A stretch of 64,000 bases of DNA, taken from the NCBI GenBank assembly GCA_963840535.1, contig CAWIZJ010000060.1, positions 368,370-432,369 on the forward strand. The letters run 5' to 3'. Shown here piece by piece: positions 27,759 to 37,719 of the stretch. The DNA is from VAZQ01 sp963840535 (GTDB lineage: Bacteria; Pseudomonadota; Alphaproteobacteria; Rhizobiales; Xanthobacteraceae). Each line of letters opens with the position of its first letter. The stretch's first letter is position 1. Made by a program: the position numbers and the translations under genes. The notes under the pieces were generated by a model. That model ran no database searches. It was given only the letters and a program-made list of their open reading frames with translations, and was not told where the DNA came from.

Positions 27759-27894
27759 AAGTGCCGTGAACACTCGGACCGGCGGTTTTCCCGGGCGATC
27801 CGACTACCAGTCATGCGTTCCGGATGGTGGCTTGGTCGTCGACCGGCCGATATGAAGAAAACCCTTCTCGACGGATCCCTGTTCGGAGAATGCG

Positions 27895-29119
27895 ATGTCG
27901 GCGCTCGCCGAACCGGCATTGGATGCAACGGAAGGCGACCGCCTGGCCCGCCGCAACGCGCGGGTGCTGGCGGTCACGCAGGCGCTGGCCGGCGGCAACA
28001 ACACCGTTCTGGTGGCGACCGCGGGCATCGTGGGCACCATGCTGGCCCCCGACAAGGGGCTTGCCACCCTTCCGATCAGCATCTTCGTTCTCGGTCTCTG
28101 GATGGGTACGCTGCCGCTGGGCGCACTGTCGCGGCGCCTGGGCCGGCGCAATGCGCTGCAGATCGGAACCGCTTGCGGTGTAGTCGCCGGATTGATCTGT
28201 TGCCTCGCCGTGCTGCGGGGCTCGTTCCTGCTGTTCAACGTCGGTGCGATGTTCAGCGGCTTCTATGCGTCCGCCCACAACTCCTACCGTTTCGCCGCTG
28301 CCGACACCGCGAGCGACGAATTCCGCCCGAAGGCGATCTCGTGGGTGCTGTTCGGCGGCGTCCTCGCCGGCGTCGTCGGAGCGCAACTCGTCATCGCCAC
28401 CAAGGATCTGCTGCCGCCCTATCTGTTCGCTGCAACCTTCCTCGGCCAGTCGTTGCTCGCCCTGGTCTCCGCCGGCGTGCTGATGCTCGTCAACATTCCT
28501 CGGCCGCCGCCGCCCTCGGCCGCGGGCGACGGCCGCCCGTTGAGCGAGATTGCGCGAGAGCCGCGCTTCATCATTGCGGTCGCCTGCGGGGTGGCCGCCT
28601 ATTCGATGATGAACATGGTCATGACCTCCGCACCGCTCGCCATGGTCATGTGCAACCACTCGGTCACCGAGGCCACCCTCGGCCTGCAATGGCACGTGCT
28701 CGGCATGTACGCACCGAGCTTCGTCACCGGCGGGCTCATTGTCCGCTTCGGCCTCGAGCGCGTCACCGGCCTGGGACTTGGGCCTCCTGATCGTCGCGGC
28801 GGCGATCGGCATCTCCGGCATTTCGCTCTGGCATTTCTGGATCGCCTTGACGCTGCTCGGTGTCGGCTGGAACTTCGCCTTCATCGGCGCGACCACCATG
28901 GTGACGGCGTGCCATCGGGCAACCGAGCGCAACAAGGTGCAGGCCTTCAACGATTTCCTCGTGTTCGGATCCATGGCGATCGGCTCGTTCTCGTCCGGCA
29001 TGCTGCTGGTCAACTTCGGCTGGACCACGGTGAACGAGGTGGTGTTCCCGGTCGTGCTGGTGGCGGCAGCGCTGCTCGCGTGGGGCGCGCTGCGCACGCG
29101 GGCGGAGGCGACCGGGTAG
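27895..29119 (+). CDS. Major facilitator superfamily transporter, one frameshift
   Basis: Twelve-span secondary transporter of about 407 residues after repair. It starts MSALAEPALDATEGDRLARR at 27895 behind CGGAGAA. The N-terminal half has the MFS loop GALSRRLGRRNALQIG and helices such as GVVAGLICCLAVLRGSFLLF. After RVTGLGL a surplus A at 28776 breaks the frame; ignoring it gives GLLIVAAAIGISGISLWHFW and the remaining spans, ending RTRAEATG. The shift is probably a sequence error because both halves remain well conserved in character. The substrate is unknown. Confidence 0.82.
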
Positions 29120-29327
29120 CAACGGTTCGGCGCACGACCCCCTGCCGGCCGGTGCTCACGGGCAGGAAGCTCCAGAAATCGCAGTATTTTCGCTCGTTGC
29201 GTCGCACCGCCGTTTTTGGCTATATCCCGCGCGACTTCGGCCGGGCAGGGGCGGTGCTTCCGATCCGGCGTCAGCGGCGGCGGGGGGCCGTTCGGCCCGC
29301 GCGCTCCGCCAATCGGGGGTTTGAACG

Positions 29328-31454
29328 ATGACAGCTCTCTGGTTGATCGTGCTTTGTGGCGCGCTCGCCATCGTCTATGCCGCCTGGGCGACCCGATCGG
29401 TGCTGGCCTCCGATCCCGGCACCGCGCGCATGCAGGAGATCGCGGCGGCGGTGCGTGAGGGAGCGCAGGCCTATCTCAAGCGCCAGTACACCACCATCGG
29501 CATCGTCGGCGTCGTGATCTTCCTGATCATCGTCTATTTCCTCGGCTGGCTGGTGGCGTTGGGATTCCTGATCGGCGCGGTGCTTTCGGGCGCGACCGGG
29601 TTCATCGGCATGAACGTGTCGGTGCGTGCCAATGTGCGGACCGCGCAGGCGGCGACCGTCTCGCTGGCGGGCGGGCTCGAGCTCGCTTTCAAGGCCGGGG
29701 CCATCACCGGGCTCCTGGTCGCGGGCCTCGCGCTGCTCGGCGTCACCCTGTATTTCGGTTTCCTCGTGGGCTCCCTGAAATATGCGCCGGAATCGCGTAC
29801 CGTGGTCGACGCGCTGGTGGCGCTCGGGTTCGGCGCATCCCTGATCTCGATCTTTGCCCGTCTCGGCGGCGGCATCTTCACCAAGGGTGCCGACGTGGGC
29901 GGCGACCTCGTCGGCAAGGTCGAGGCCGGCATCCCGGAGGACGATCCGCGCAATCCCGCCACCATCGCCGACAACGTCGGCGACAATGTCGGCGACTGCG
30001 CCGGCATGGCGGCCGACCTGTTCGAGACCTATGCGGTGACCACGGTCGCCACCATGGTGCTGGCGGCGATCTTCTTCCGCACCGCCGGTGCCGACGTGCT
30101 GCTCAAGATGATGACCTATCCGCTGGCCATCGGTGGCATCTGCATCATTACGTCGATCATCGGCACGTTCTTCGTCAAGCTGCCCGCGAACCAGTCGATC
30201 ATGGGTGCGCTCTACCGCGGCCTGATCGCGACCGGCGTGCTCTCGCTCGCCGGCGTCGCATTGGTGACCCACCTCCTGGTCGGCTTCGGAACCGTGCCCG
30301 GCCAGACCTACACCGGCACCTCGCTGTTCGTCTGCGGCATCGTCGGGCTCGCCGTCACCGGGCTGATCGTGTGGATCACCGAATACTACACCGGCACGCA
30401 TTTCCGCCCGGTGCAGTCGATCGCCAAGGCCTCGGTCACGGGCCACGGCACCAACATCATCCAGGGTCTCGCGGTGTCGCTCGAATCGACGGCGCTGCCG
30501 ACCATCGTCATCATCGTCGGCATCCTGGCGACGTACAAGCTCGCGGGTCTGTTCGGGATCGCGATTGCAGTGACCACCATGCTCGCGCTCGCCGGCATGA
30601 TCGTCGCGCTCGACGCTTTCGGCCCCGTCACCGACAATGCCGGCGGCATTGCCGAGATGGCGGGCTTGCCGAAGGAGGTGCGCAAGTCGACCGACGCGCT
30701 CGACGCGGTCGGCAACACCACCAAGGCCGTGACCAAGGGTTATGCGATCGGTTCCGCCGGGCTCGGCGCCCTGGTCCTGTTCGCGGCCTACAATCAGGAT
30801 CTCCAGTTCTTCATCTCGAATGCGGCCACGCATCCCTACTTTCAGGGCATCAAGCTCGACTTCTCGCTCAACAATCCGTACGTCGTGGTGGGCCTCCTGT
30901 TCGGCGGCCTGCTGCCCTATCTGTTCGGTGCGCTCGGGATGACCGCGGTCGGCCGCGCGGCGTCCTCGATCGTGGAGGAGGTGCGCCGGCAGTTTCGCGA
31001 GAAGCCGGGCATCATGAAGGGAACCGACAAGCCGGACTACGGCAAGGCGGTCGATCTGCTCACCGTGGCGGCGATCAAGGAAATGATCGTTCCCTCGCTG
31101 CTGCCGGTGCTGTCGCCGATCGTGGTCTATTTCCTGATCTACTGGGTCGCGGGCGGCGGCGCCGAGGGCAAGTCGGCGGGCTTCTCGGCGGTGGGCGCCA
31201 TGCTGCTCGGCGTGATCGTCACCGGCCTGTTCGTCGCGATCTCGATGACCTCGGGCGGCGGCGCATGGGACAACGCCAAGAAATACATCGAGGACGGCAA
31301 TTACGGCGGCAAGGGCTCGGAGCCGCACAAGGCCGCGGTGACCGGTGACACCGTCGGTGATCCCTACAAGGACACGGCCGGTCCTGCGGTGAACCCGATG
31401 ATCAAGATAACCAACATCGTGGCGCTGTTGATGCTGGCGGTGATGGCGCACTGA
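29328..31454 (+). CDS. hppA: Membrane-bound proton-translocating pyrophosphatase, K+-independent type
   Basis: Hydrolyses cytoplasmic pyrophosphate and pumps protons across the inner membrane. The 708-residue polytopic protein shows the signature GGGIFTKGADVGGDLVGKVE, the substrate-site block DNVGDNVGDCAGMAADLFET, and DNAGGIAEMAGLPKEVRKST. The motif GNTTKAVTKGYAIGSAGL has lysine at the position that, in known H+-PPases, replaces the K+ requirement, so I call the K+-independent class. A long antisense open frame across the whole gene is a codon-bias shadow. The gene stands alone, with GGGGG before the ATG. Confidence 0.96.
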   Translation: MTALWLIVLCGALAIVYAAWATRSVLASDPGTARMQEIAAAVREGAQAYLKRQYTTIGIVGVVIFLIIVYFLGWLVALGFLIGAVLSGATGFIGMNVSVRANVRTAQAATVSLAGGLELAFKAGAITGLLVAGLALLGVTLYFGFLVGSLKYAPESRTVVDALVALGFGASLISIFARLGGGIFTKGADVGGDLVGKVEAGIPEDDPRNPATIADNVGDNVGDCAGMAADLFETYAVTTVATMVLAAIFFRTAGADVLLKMMTYPLAIGGICIITSIIGTFFVKLPANQSIMGALYRGLIATGVLSLAGVALVTHLLVGFGTVPGQTYTGTSLFVCGIVGLAVTGLIVWITEYYTGTHFRPVQSIAKASVTGHGTNIIQGLAVSLESTALPTIVIIVGILATYKLAGLFGIAIAVTTMLALAGMIVALDAFGPVTDNAGGIAEMAGLPKEVRKSTDALDAVGNTTKAVTKGYAIGSAGLGALVLFAAYNQDLQFFISNAATHPYFQGIKLDFSLNNPYVVVGLLFGGLLPYLFGALGMTAVGRAASSIVEEVRRQFREKPGIMKGTDKPDYGKAVDLLTVAAIKEMIVPSLLPVLSPIVVYFLIYWVAGGGAEGKSAGFSAVGAMLLGVIVTGLFVAISMTSGGGAWDNAKKYIEDGNYGGKGSEPHKAAVTGDTVGDPYKDTAGPAVNPMIKITNIVALLMLAVMAH

Positions 31455-31489
31455 GCAAGGGCGAGGTCAAGCGCGCGCTTGTCGCGCTG

Positions 31490-31551
31490 CATCCACGTCT
31501 CTCGGGCGGCAGCAAAGGCGTGGCTGGCCGGGACAAGCCCGGCCACGACGG
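31490..31551. repeat. Dispersed palindromic repeat (copy 1)
   Basis: About 60 bases containing the hairpin GGCCGGG-ACAAG-CCCGGCC. A diverged copy in the opposite orientation lies at 39172-39231. In rhizobia this repeat produces many spurious peptides beginning MAGLVPA; one such peptide could be read here, and I treat it as repeat, not gene. It lies between convergent hppA and bamE and may act as a bidirectional RNA hairpin. Confidence 0.7.
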
Positions 31552-31571
31552 TCAGCGTTATCGATAGTACG

Positions 31572-32016
31572 CTAGAAAATCTTGAACATTGCGTTGAGGT
31601 AGGCGAAGTCCTTTCCGCCCGTCGGCGTGGTGCGGGTGACGAAGTCGAAGACCTTGCCGTCCTTCATGCCGTAATTGGCGAGCCGTTCCACCCGGCGGTT
31701 CTTGTCGAAATAGACTGCCACGACGCGTTGATCGACCACCCGCTGCTGCATGAAATTGACCGGACGCTCCGCGCGCTGCGAAATATAGTAGAAGGCCTCT
31801 CCGCTCACGGTGGCGACCGTCGACGGCGTGCCCATCACGATCAGCACCTGCTCCTGCGTCGATCCGATCGGGATCTGCTCGAGCGCGCCGTCGGGCACGA
31901 TGTAGCCGCGTTGGTAGGTCTCCGAGAAGCAGCCCCCGAGCAGCAGGCCCAACGCCAGCGCCGCGGTCGCTCGCCCTGGCGGCGATCCGTGCAGGCGGAC
32001 GAATCGGTCTGTTCAT
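31572..32016 (-). CDS. bamE: Outer membrane assembly factor BamE (SmpA/OmlA), one frameshift
   Basis: Small lipoprotein of the BAM complex, which inserts beta-barrel proteins into the outer membrane. The lipobox LGLLLGGC is followed by FSETYQRGYIVPDGALEQIP and GSTQEQVLIVMGTPST, the family hallmark. The signal-peptide start, MNRPIRPPARIAARA at 32016, is in another frame; one surplus base at about 31966-31977 separates it from TAALALGLLLGGC. Repair gives about 147 residues. It is divergent from the cytochrome chaperone gene, as in other alphaproteobacteria. Confidence 0.87.
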
Positions 32017-32126
32017 TCGGCTGTCCGTCCCCATATCATCACTGCACCCGCCGGCATTGCCGAGGCACCGGCGGTATCCCCCTCTGCCCGAACCGCCCGA
32101 TCGACCGGGGCCGCCGAGCTAACCCA

Positions 32127-32685
32127 ATGATATTGCGCCTGTTTCGCCGCGCCCCGCGGGACGAGATCATCGCGTCACTCTATGGCACGATCGTGGCACA
32201 GGCGCGCGCTCCGCTTTTCTACCAGATCTATCGGGTCCCGGATACGGTCAACGGGCGTTTCGAGATGGTCACGCTGCATTCCGTATTGCTGGTGCGGCAT
32301 CTGGAGCAACGGCCCGAGCCCGCCCGCAGGCTCGGCCAAGGCGTATTCGACAGGTTCTGCACGGACATGGACGGCAGCATGCGCGAGATGGGCGTGGGCG
32401 ATCTGGCGGTGCCGCGAAAGATGCGGCGGGTCGGCGAGGCCTTCTATGGCCGGCTGCGGGCGTACGGAGCGGCGCTCGCCTCGCCGGACGAAGGCCTCCT
32501 GGCGGCGGCGCTCGAGCGCAATGTATTTGCCGGCGCACCCGAGCCGGAAGGAGCCACGGCGGCTGGCGGCCTATGTGCGTGCGGCCGTCTGCAGGCTGCA
32601 GGCCCAGGATGGCTTCGAGCGCGGCGAGCTCGCTTTTCCCGATCCCGCGCAGTCTCATCCAGCGCAGGTGTCGATCCGAGCCTGA
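32127..32685 (+). CDS. Ubiquinol-cytochrome c chaperone family protein, one frameshift
   Basis: Homologue of the CBP3-type factor required for assembly of the cytochrome bc1 complex. It starts MILRLFRRAPRDEIIASLYG at 32127 and has the family core FYQIYRVPDTVNGRFEMVTL, VFDRFCTDMDGSMREMGVGD and RRVGEAFYGRLRAYG. The frame is lost at about 32545-32575; one surplus base, when ignored, gives RRLAAYVRAAVCRLQAQDGF and the end QSHPAQVSIRA at 32685. yceD starts 12 bases later, the standard order in this group. Confidence 0.82.
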
Positions 32686-32697
32686 CCGGTCGAGGCG

Positions 32698-33284
32698 ATG
32701 ACGATGGCGAAGTCCGAGCGCATGCCCGCACGCGAGCACCCCTGCACGCGAGCACCCCTGGAGCGCGCCGGTCGCACTGAGCGAGGTGCCCGAAACCGGG
32801 CGCCATCTCGACCTCGTTGCCGACCGGCAGACGCGCTCCGCCATCGCCAGGCTCGCCGGACTGTCCGCCGTGCCGCGTCTCGAGGCGAGCTTCGACGTGA
32901 CGCAGTACGGACGCAGCGGTCTGCATGTGATCGGCCGCGTGTCGGCACGGGTAGGGCAGACCTGCGTCGTGACGCTCGAGCCGATCGAGAACGAGATCGA
33001 CGAGCCGATCGACCTCGTCTTCACGCCCACCTCGTCTCAAGTCCGCCAGGGCGGCGAGCTCGAGGTTCCCCTCGACGACGATCCGGAGCCGCTGGTCAAC
33101 GGCACGATCGACCTCGGCAGGATCGCGACCGAGTTCCTTCTGCTCGCCATCGATCCCTATCCGCGCAAGCCGGATGCCGTGTTCCAGACACCGGTCGCCG
33201 CGGACGACTCGCGCGCATCCGTTCGCCGCGCTCGCTGCGCTGAAGGACGGACGAAAGAAAGGTCCAGGCGGGGAGCAGGATTGA
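32698..33284 (+). CDS. YceD / DUF177 family protein, two frame disruptions
   Basis: Conserved protein linked to ribosome and 23S rRNA accumulation. The N-terminus MTMAKSERMPAREHP is separated from its continuation WSAPVALSEVPETGRHLDLV by a 16-bp tandem duplication (32729-32744 and 32745-32760), which shifts the frame by one. Removing one copy restores a perfect join. The core RVSARVGQTCVVTLEPIENE includes the conserved cysteine. A second surplus base at 33211-33215 hides the true C-terminus HPFAALAALKDGRKKGPGG, with a stop at 33282. As written, the frame runs on into plsX and gives a false YceD-PlsX fusion. Confidence 0.83.
32729..32760. repeat. 16-bp perfect tandem duplication inside yceD
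   Basis: The unit CACGCGAGCACCCCTG occurs twice in direct succession. It lies in coding sequence, and its 16-base length puts the downstream yceD sequence out of frame; a single copy restores it. Confidence 0.9.
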
Positions 33285-33325
33285 TCCCCCTGTTGTGCCC
33301 GCCGCCGACGCGCTATTCTCGTTTC

Positions 33326-34387
33326 ATGCCCCATAAAGTCCGCATCGCGCTCGACGCCATGGGGGGAGACCATGGGGCAGCAGTGGTCGTTCCGGGGGCG
33401 GAACTTTCACTCGCCCGCCATCCAGGCATCGAATTCCTGCTGTTCGGCGATCGTGCGGCGATCGAGCCGCTCGTCGACGCTCGCCCGCGGCTCAAGCAGG
33501 CCTCGCGCATCGTGCATACCGATGTGGCGATCAAGATGGACGACAAGCCGAGCCAGGCGCTTCGCAAGGGGCGCTGGAAGTCCTCGATGTGGCTCGCTAT
33601 CGACGCCGTCAAGAAGGGTGATGCGGACGTCGCGGTTTCGGCGGGAAACACCGGTGCGCTGATGGCCATGGCCAAGTTCGAGCTCAAGACCATGGCCGGC
33701 ATCGAGCGCCCGGCCATTGCCGCGATCTGGCCGACGCTGAAGGGCGAGTCGATCGTGCTCGATCTCGGCGCCTCGATCGGCGCCGATGCCGCCCACCTCG
33801 TCAACCTTGCCGCGATGGGCAGCGCCATGGCACGAGTGGTGTTCGGTCTCGATCGTCCGACCGTAGGTCTTCTCAATATCGGAGTGGAGGAGGCGAAGGG
33901 CCTGGAGGAGGTTCGCGATGCCGGCCGGATGCTGCGCGAGGGCCAATGGCCGCATTTCCAGTATTCGGGGTTCGTCGAAGGGGACGACATCGGCAAGGGA
34001 ACGGTGCACGTGGTGGTGACCGAAGGGTTTGCCGGCAACATCGCGCTCAAGGCGGCCGAGGGGACAGCGCGCCAGTTGGGCCACTACCTCAAGCATGAAA
34101 TGGGTCGCACCTGGCAGACCAGGCTGGGATACCTGCTGGCGCGGCGCGCCTTCCGCGCGCTCGCCGACAAGATGGATCCGCGCAAGGCCAACGGCGGCGT
34201 TTTTCTCGGCCTCAACGGCATCGTCATCAAGAGCCACGGCGGCACCGATGCCGAAGGTTTCGCCTATGCGGTCGACCTCGGCTACGAGATGGTGTGCCGG
34301 GACTTGCTCGCCAAGGTCAGCCAGACACTCGCACCGCAGCGGCGTGACGCCGCCACGCCGCGTGTGGTCGGAGGGGCGGCCTCGTGA
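33326..34387 (+). CDS. plsX: Phosphate acyltransferase PlsX
   Basis: Converts acyl-ACP to acyl-phosphate for phosphatidic acid synthesis. The 353-residue protein starts MPHKVRIALDAMGGDHGAAV at 33326, the usual N-terminus. It includes VAVSAGNTGALMAMAKFELK, LDLGASIGADAAHLVNLAAM, LLNIGVEEAKGLEEVRDAGR and VTEGFAGNIALKAAEGTARQ. The reading frame also opens far upstream, but only through the disrupted yceD. The stop overlaps the fabH start (GTGA), so plsX and fabH are coupled. Confidence 0.94.
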   Translation: MPHKVRIALDAMGGDHGAAVVVPGAELSLARHPGIEFLLFGDRAAIEPLVDARPRLKQASRIVHTDVAIKMDDKPSQALRKGRWKSSMWLAIDAVKKGDADVAVSAGNTGALMAMAKFELKTMAGIERPAIAAIWPTLKGESIVLDLGASIGADAAHLVNLAAMGSAMARVVFGLDRPTVGLLNIGVEEAKGLEEVRDAGRMLREGQWPHFQYSGFVEGDDIGKGTVHVVVTEGFAGNIALKAAEGTARQLGHYLKHEMGRTWQTRLGYLLARRAFRALADKMDPRKANGGVFLGLNGIVIKSHGGTDAEGFAYAVDLGYEMVCRDLLAKVSQTLAPQRRDAATPRVVGGAAS

Positions 34388-35362
34388 CCATCATGCGGTC
34401 CGTCGTGCTCGGCTGCGGCAGCTATCTGCCGAGCCGGGTCCTCACCAATGCCGAGCTGTCGCGGATGGTCGACACATCCGACGAATGGATCACCCAGCGC
34501 ACCGGCATTCGCGAGCGGCGCATCGCCGCCGCCGGCGAGACCACCTCCGACATGGGGCTGAAGGCCGCGCGTGCCGCGCTTGCCGTCGGCCGGCATCGAT
34601 GCCCAGTCGGTCGATCTGATCGTGCTCGCCACCTCGACGCCGGACAACACTTTTCCCGCGAGCGCGGTCTCCGTCCAGGCCGGTCTCGGGATCACCCACG
34701 GCGCGGCCTTCGATCTGCAGGCGGTATGCTCCGGCTTCGTGTTCGCGCTCGCGACCGTCGACGGCCTGCTCAAGACCGGGGCGTTCAAGCGTGCATTGGT
34801 GATCGGCTCGGAGACCTTTTCGCGCATCCTCGACTGGAAGGACCGCACGACCTGCGTGCTGTTCGGCGACGGCGCCGGCGCCGTGGTGGTGGAAGCGCAG
34901 GTGCAGCCGGGCACGCGCGCGGATCGCGGTATCCTCACGACGCATCTGCGCTCCGACGGCCGTCACAAGACCAAGCTCTATGTCGATGGCGGCCCGTCCT
35001 CCACCGGGACCGTCGGGCATCTTCGCATGGAAGGCCGTGCCGTGTTCAAGCACGCGGTGGCGATGATCACCGACGTGATCGAGGATGCATTCAAGGCGAC
35101 CGGCTACCGCGCCGACGACATCGACTGGTTCGTGCCGCACCAGGCCAACCAGCGCATCATCGACGACAGCGCCAGGAAGCTCGGCATACCATCGGAGAAG
35201 GTGGTCTCCACCGTGATCAAGCACGGCAACACGTCCGCGGCTTCGATCCCGCTGGCGCTGACGGCGGCCGTCGCCGACGGCCGCATCAAGCGAGACGACC
35301 TGGTGATGCTGGAAGCGATGGGGGGCGGCTTCACCTGGGGGGCGGCGCTGCTGCGGTGGTGA
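34384..35362 (+). CDS. fabH: 3-oxoacyl-ACP synthase III, one frameshift
   Basis: Initiates fatty-acid synthesis by condensing acetyl-CoA with malonyl-ACP. A GTG start at 34384 overlaps the plsX stop and follows GGAGGGG. The opening is MRSVVLGCGSYLPSRVLTNA and TSDEWITQRTGIRERRI. After LKAARAALA a surplus base at 34583-34586 breaks the frame; the true continuation is SAGIDAQSVDLIVLATSTPD. The catalytic cysteine is in FDLQAVCSGFVFALATVDG, with His in FVPHQANQRIIDDSARKLG and Asn in IKHGNTSAASIPLAL. FabH is often important for growth, so a sequence error is likelier than a dead gene. Confidence 0.9.
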
Positions 35363-35555
35363 CGACGCCGCGGCTCGAAGGCTTGCAGGTGCCCCGCAAT
35401 CGCTGCGACTCCGGCGCTCCGGCGGCATTCAAATTGCCATTCCACAAGCGAGAAAGCGGAAAACCGCCGCCATTGCCCCCGTTGACCATGCCGGCCCGAA
35501 CTAATATCGTTTGATAATTCAGAGGGATATGTGGTCGCCGAAGGCGGGGCTGGCG

Positions 35556-35864
35556 ATGGCAGGAAAAACGGTGACACGTGCGGATCTGTGCGAGGCGGTC
35601 TACCAGAAGGTGGGACTGTCGCGCACGGAATCGGCAACGCTGGTAGAGCTCGTTCTGAAGGAGATCACCGATTGCCTCGAGCGGGGGGAGACGGTGAAGC
35701 TTTCATCCTTCGGTTCCTTCGTGGTGCGCAAGAAGGGCCAGCGGATCGGGCGCAATCCCAAGACCGGCAAGGAAGTGCCGATCTCGCCGCGCCGGGTCAT
35801 GGTGTTCAAGCCGTCCGCGATCCTCAAGCAGCGCATCAACGCCGTCTCGGAAGGACTGAAATAG
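35556..35864 (+). CDS. ihfA: Integration host factor alpha subunit
   Basis: DNA-bending nucleoid protein that pairs with IhfB. The 102-residue HU/IHF protein begins MAGKTVTRADLCEAVYQKVG at 35556. It contains the flank VKLSSFGSFVVRKKGQRIGR and the DNA-intercalating arm NPKTGKEVPISPRRVMVFKP. An in-frame ATG at 35529 would add nine residues, but family members start near MAGKT. It follows fabH and precedes a MerR regulator, the standard order in this group. Confidence 0.94.
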   Translation: MAGKTVTRADLCEAVYQKVGLSRTESATLVELVLKEITDCLERGETVKLSSFGSFVVRKKGQRIGRNPKTGKEVPISPRRVMVFKPSAILKQRINAVSEGLK

Positions 35865-35893
35865 CGACCCGGCTGCTTCGAGAGGGAACAGCA

Positions 35894-36370
35894 GTGGAGA
35901 AATCACCGGACGCATTCCGGACCATCAGCGAGGTGGCGGAAGGACTCGACGTTCCGCAGCACGTGCTGCGATTCTGGGAAAGCCGCTTTCGCGAGATCAA
36001 GCCGATGAAGCGCGGCGGGGGCCGGCGCTATTATCGCCCCGACGATGTGGATCTTCTGCGCGGCATCCGTCATCTTCTTTACGGCGAGGGTTACACCATC
36101 CGCGGCGTCCAGCGCTTGTTGCGCGAGCAAGGCGTACGTTTCGTGCAGAGCGTCTGGCAGCCGGGCGCGCCGCAGCCGGGCTTTCAGCCGGCCGACGACG
36201 AGCCCGACGAGCCCGACGAGGCGGCGGAGGCCATCGAGGGCGCGGCACCGACGCCGGCTGCACCTGCGGGCCTGACAGGCGCCGATGCGCAGAAGCTGCA
36301 GGCGGCGCTGCGTGAGCTCAACGAGTGCCGACGGCTGCTCGATGCCGCCCTCGACCGCGAACGGGCGTGA
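35894..36370 (+). CDS. MerR family transcriptional regulator
   Basis: The 158-residue DNA-binding protein starts at GTG 35894 behind GAGAGGGA. The winged helix-turn-helix is at the N-terminus: FRTISEVAEGLDVPQHVLRF, WESRFREIKPMKRGGGRRYY and RPDDVDLLRGIRHLLYGEGY. An acidic, alanine/proline-rich linker and a short helix follow. It has no cysteine metal site of the classical MerR type. It follows ihfA by 29 bases, an arrangement conserved in alphaproteobacteria. Target genes are unknown. Confidence 0.88.
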   Translation: MEKSPDAFRTISEVAEGLDVPQHVLRFWESRFREIKPMKRGGGRRYYRPDDVDLLRGIRHLLYGEGYTIRGVQRLLREQGVRFVQSVWQPGAPQPGFQPADDEPDEPDEAAEAIEGAAPTPAAPAGLTGADAQKLQAALRELNECRRLLDAALDRERA

Positions 36371-36437
36371 CGGCGAGGTAATCGCAGACGAGCCGAAGAG
36401 CCGTTCGCCGACGGGTGTCCCGATCGCCGGCCACCCG

Positions 36438-37353
36438 TCACGATGCTTGTGTCGCTGCGCGCCCGCCCGATTGCACCAGCACGCACGCCGCGGCCGCAAA
36501 GATCAGTGCAAAGCCGATCAGGTCCGCGATCGTCGGATGCTCGCCCAGCATCAGCATGGAGCTCAATACGCCGACCACCGGGGTGGCGAGCGAGCCGAGC
36601 GCGGCCGTCGCGGTCGGCAGCCGCTCGATGATGGCGAACCAGAGGACATAGGCGAAGCCGGTTCCGATCAGGCCGTTGTAGAGCACCGCCAGGATGGCCT
36701 GAGGCGACACCGACGACGGCGTCGGGATGCCCTGGATCACGATCAAGCCGGCGACGAACACCACCGCGCCGATCGCGATCTGCCAGGCGGTGATGGCGAG
36801 GAGGTCGCCCGGGATGCGCGCCCACTTCATGTAGACGGTGCCGGCAGCCCAGCACAGGGCGCAGCCGAGTGCCAGCAGCAACCCGGATGGCGATTGCGTC
36901 ACCGCCACCGGATAGACCAGCATGACCAGCCCGCCGATGCAGAGCGCCAGCCCGATGCTCGTTCGCGTGGTCAGTCGCTCCCCGAGAACCAGCCAGGCCA
37001 TCAGGCTGCTCCACACCGGCATCGAGTAGTTGACGATCACCACGCGCGAGGTGGTGGCGTCGAGCTGTGCAAATGAGCTGAACAGTGCGAAGCCGACGAC
37101 ATTGAAGAGACTGGCGACGCCCACATGCAGCCAGGCGCGCCGCGCGGGAGAGCGAGGGATTGCGGCGCTGCAGGCGGATCAGGGCGAACAGGGACAGTGC
37201 GCTGAGGGAGAAGCCCCAGGCCCGCAGCGTAAAGACCCCGATCTCGTCCAGCGCAATCTTCATGATCGGCCAGCTCAGTCCCCAGACGAGGGCGAGCAGC
37301 ACGAGCATCAGTCTCGCTTTGGTGGCTTCATCAGGTCCGTGCTGCGAGGCCAC
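36438..37353 (-). CDS. EamA-family (drug/metabolite transporter) permease, one frameshift
   Basis: Ten-span inner-membrane exporter of about 304 residues after repair. The GTG start at 37353 follows GGAG and gives a short N-terminus, then LMLVLLALVWGLSWPIMKIA. After NPSLSRAAR the frame is lost at about 37133-37136; one surplus base, when ignored, continues WLHVGVASLFNVVGFALFSS. The second EamA repeat is intact (LAWLVLGERLTTRTSIGLAL-like, and ATPVVGVLSSMLMLGEHPTI). The substrate is unknown. It is convergent with the merR gene, 67 bases apart. Confidence 0.82.
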
Positions 37354-37719
37354 GAACGTTGCTCCGGGAATGGGGGGCGGGGCAGGTGGGGACGTACAAT
37401 GTACAGCGTCGCGATCGACCGGTGCGGTCGCCACCCACATGACTGGCATGCGTGACTGTGCTGCCGCGCTCGCCCCCTGCCCGCAGCGATCGCAGGCCGG
37501 CGCGAATGCAGGCGTGCCGGTGAAGCAGGGTGTCTCCAGACGTGGACGATCCCGGGAAGGTAAGCAAGAACCAAAGCGAAGCAGCGCTGCCGTTGTGTCC
37601 TTGTCGCGGTGCTGACACAGTCGAGTGCTTGCATTCTTCGAAAGACGGCGTGATCAACTCGATGCCGTAGCGTGCGTGCCAAATGCTCGAGCAGGAAGTT
37701 GTGGGGAGCGCGTAAGACC
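37354..37719. other. Gene-free interval
   Basis: I see no supported gene. The short open frames on both strands have no recognisable similarity and no good start sites. It contains the upstream region of two divergent genes and marks the change from core to accessory DNA. Confidence 0.45.

Noticed and set aside
29271..31451. A 726-residue frame antisense to hppA
   Set aside because: High-GC codon bias gives long mirror frames; the translation is Arg/His/Asp-rich without any domain.
31364..31546. A 60-residue protein beginning MAGLVPASHAF
   Set aside because: It is read out of a dispersed palindromic repeat that yields such peptides throughout rhizobial genomes.
32786..34387. A YceD-PlsX fusion protein
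   Set aside because: The true YceD end lies in another frame (stop 33282) and PlsX has a normal N-terminus at 33326.
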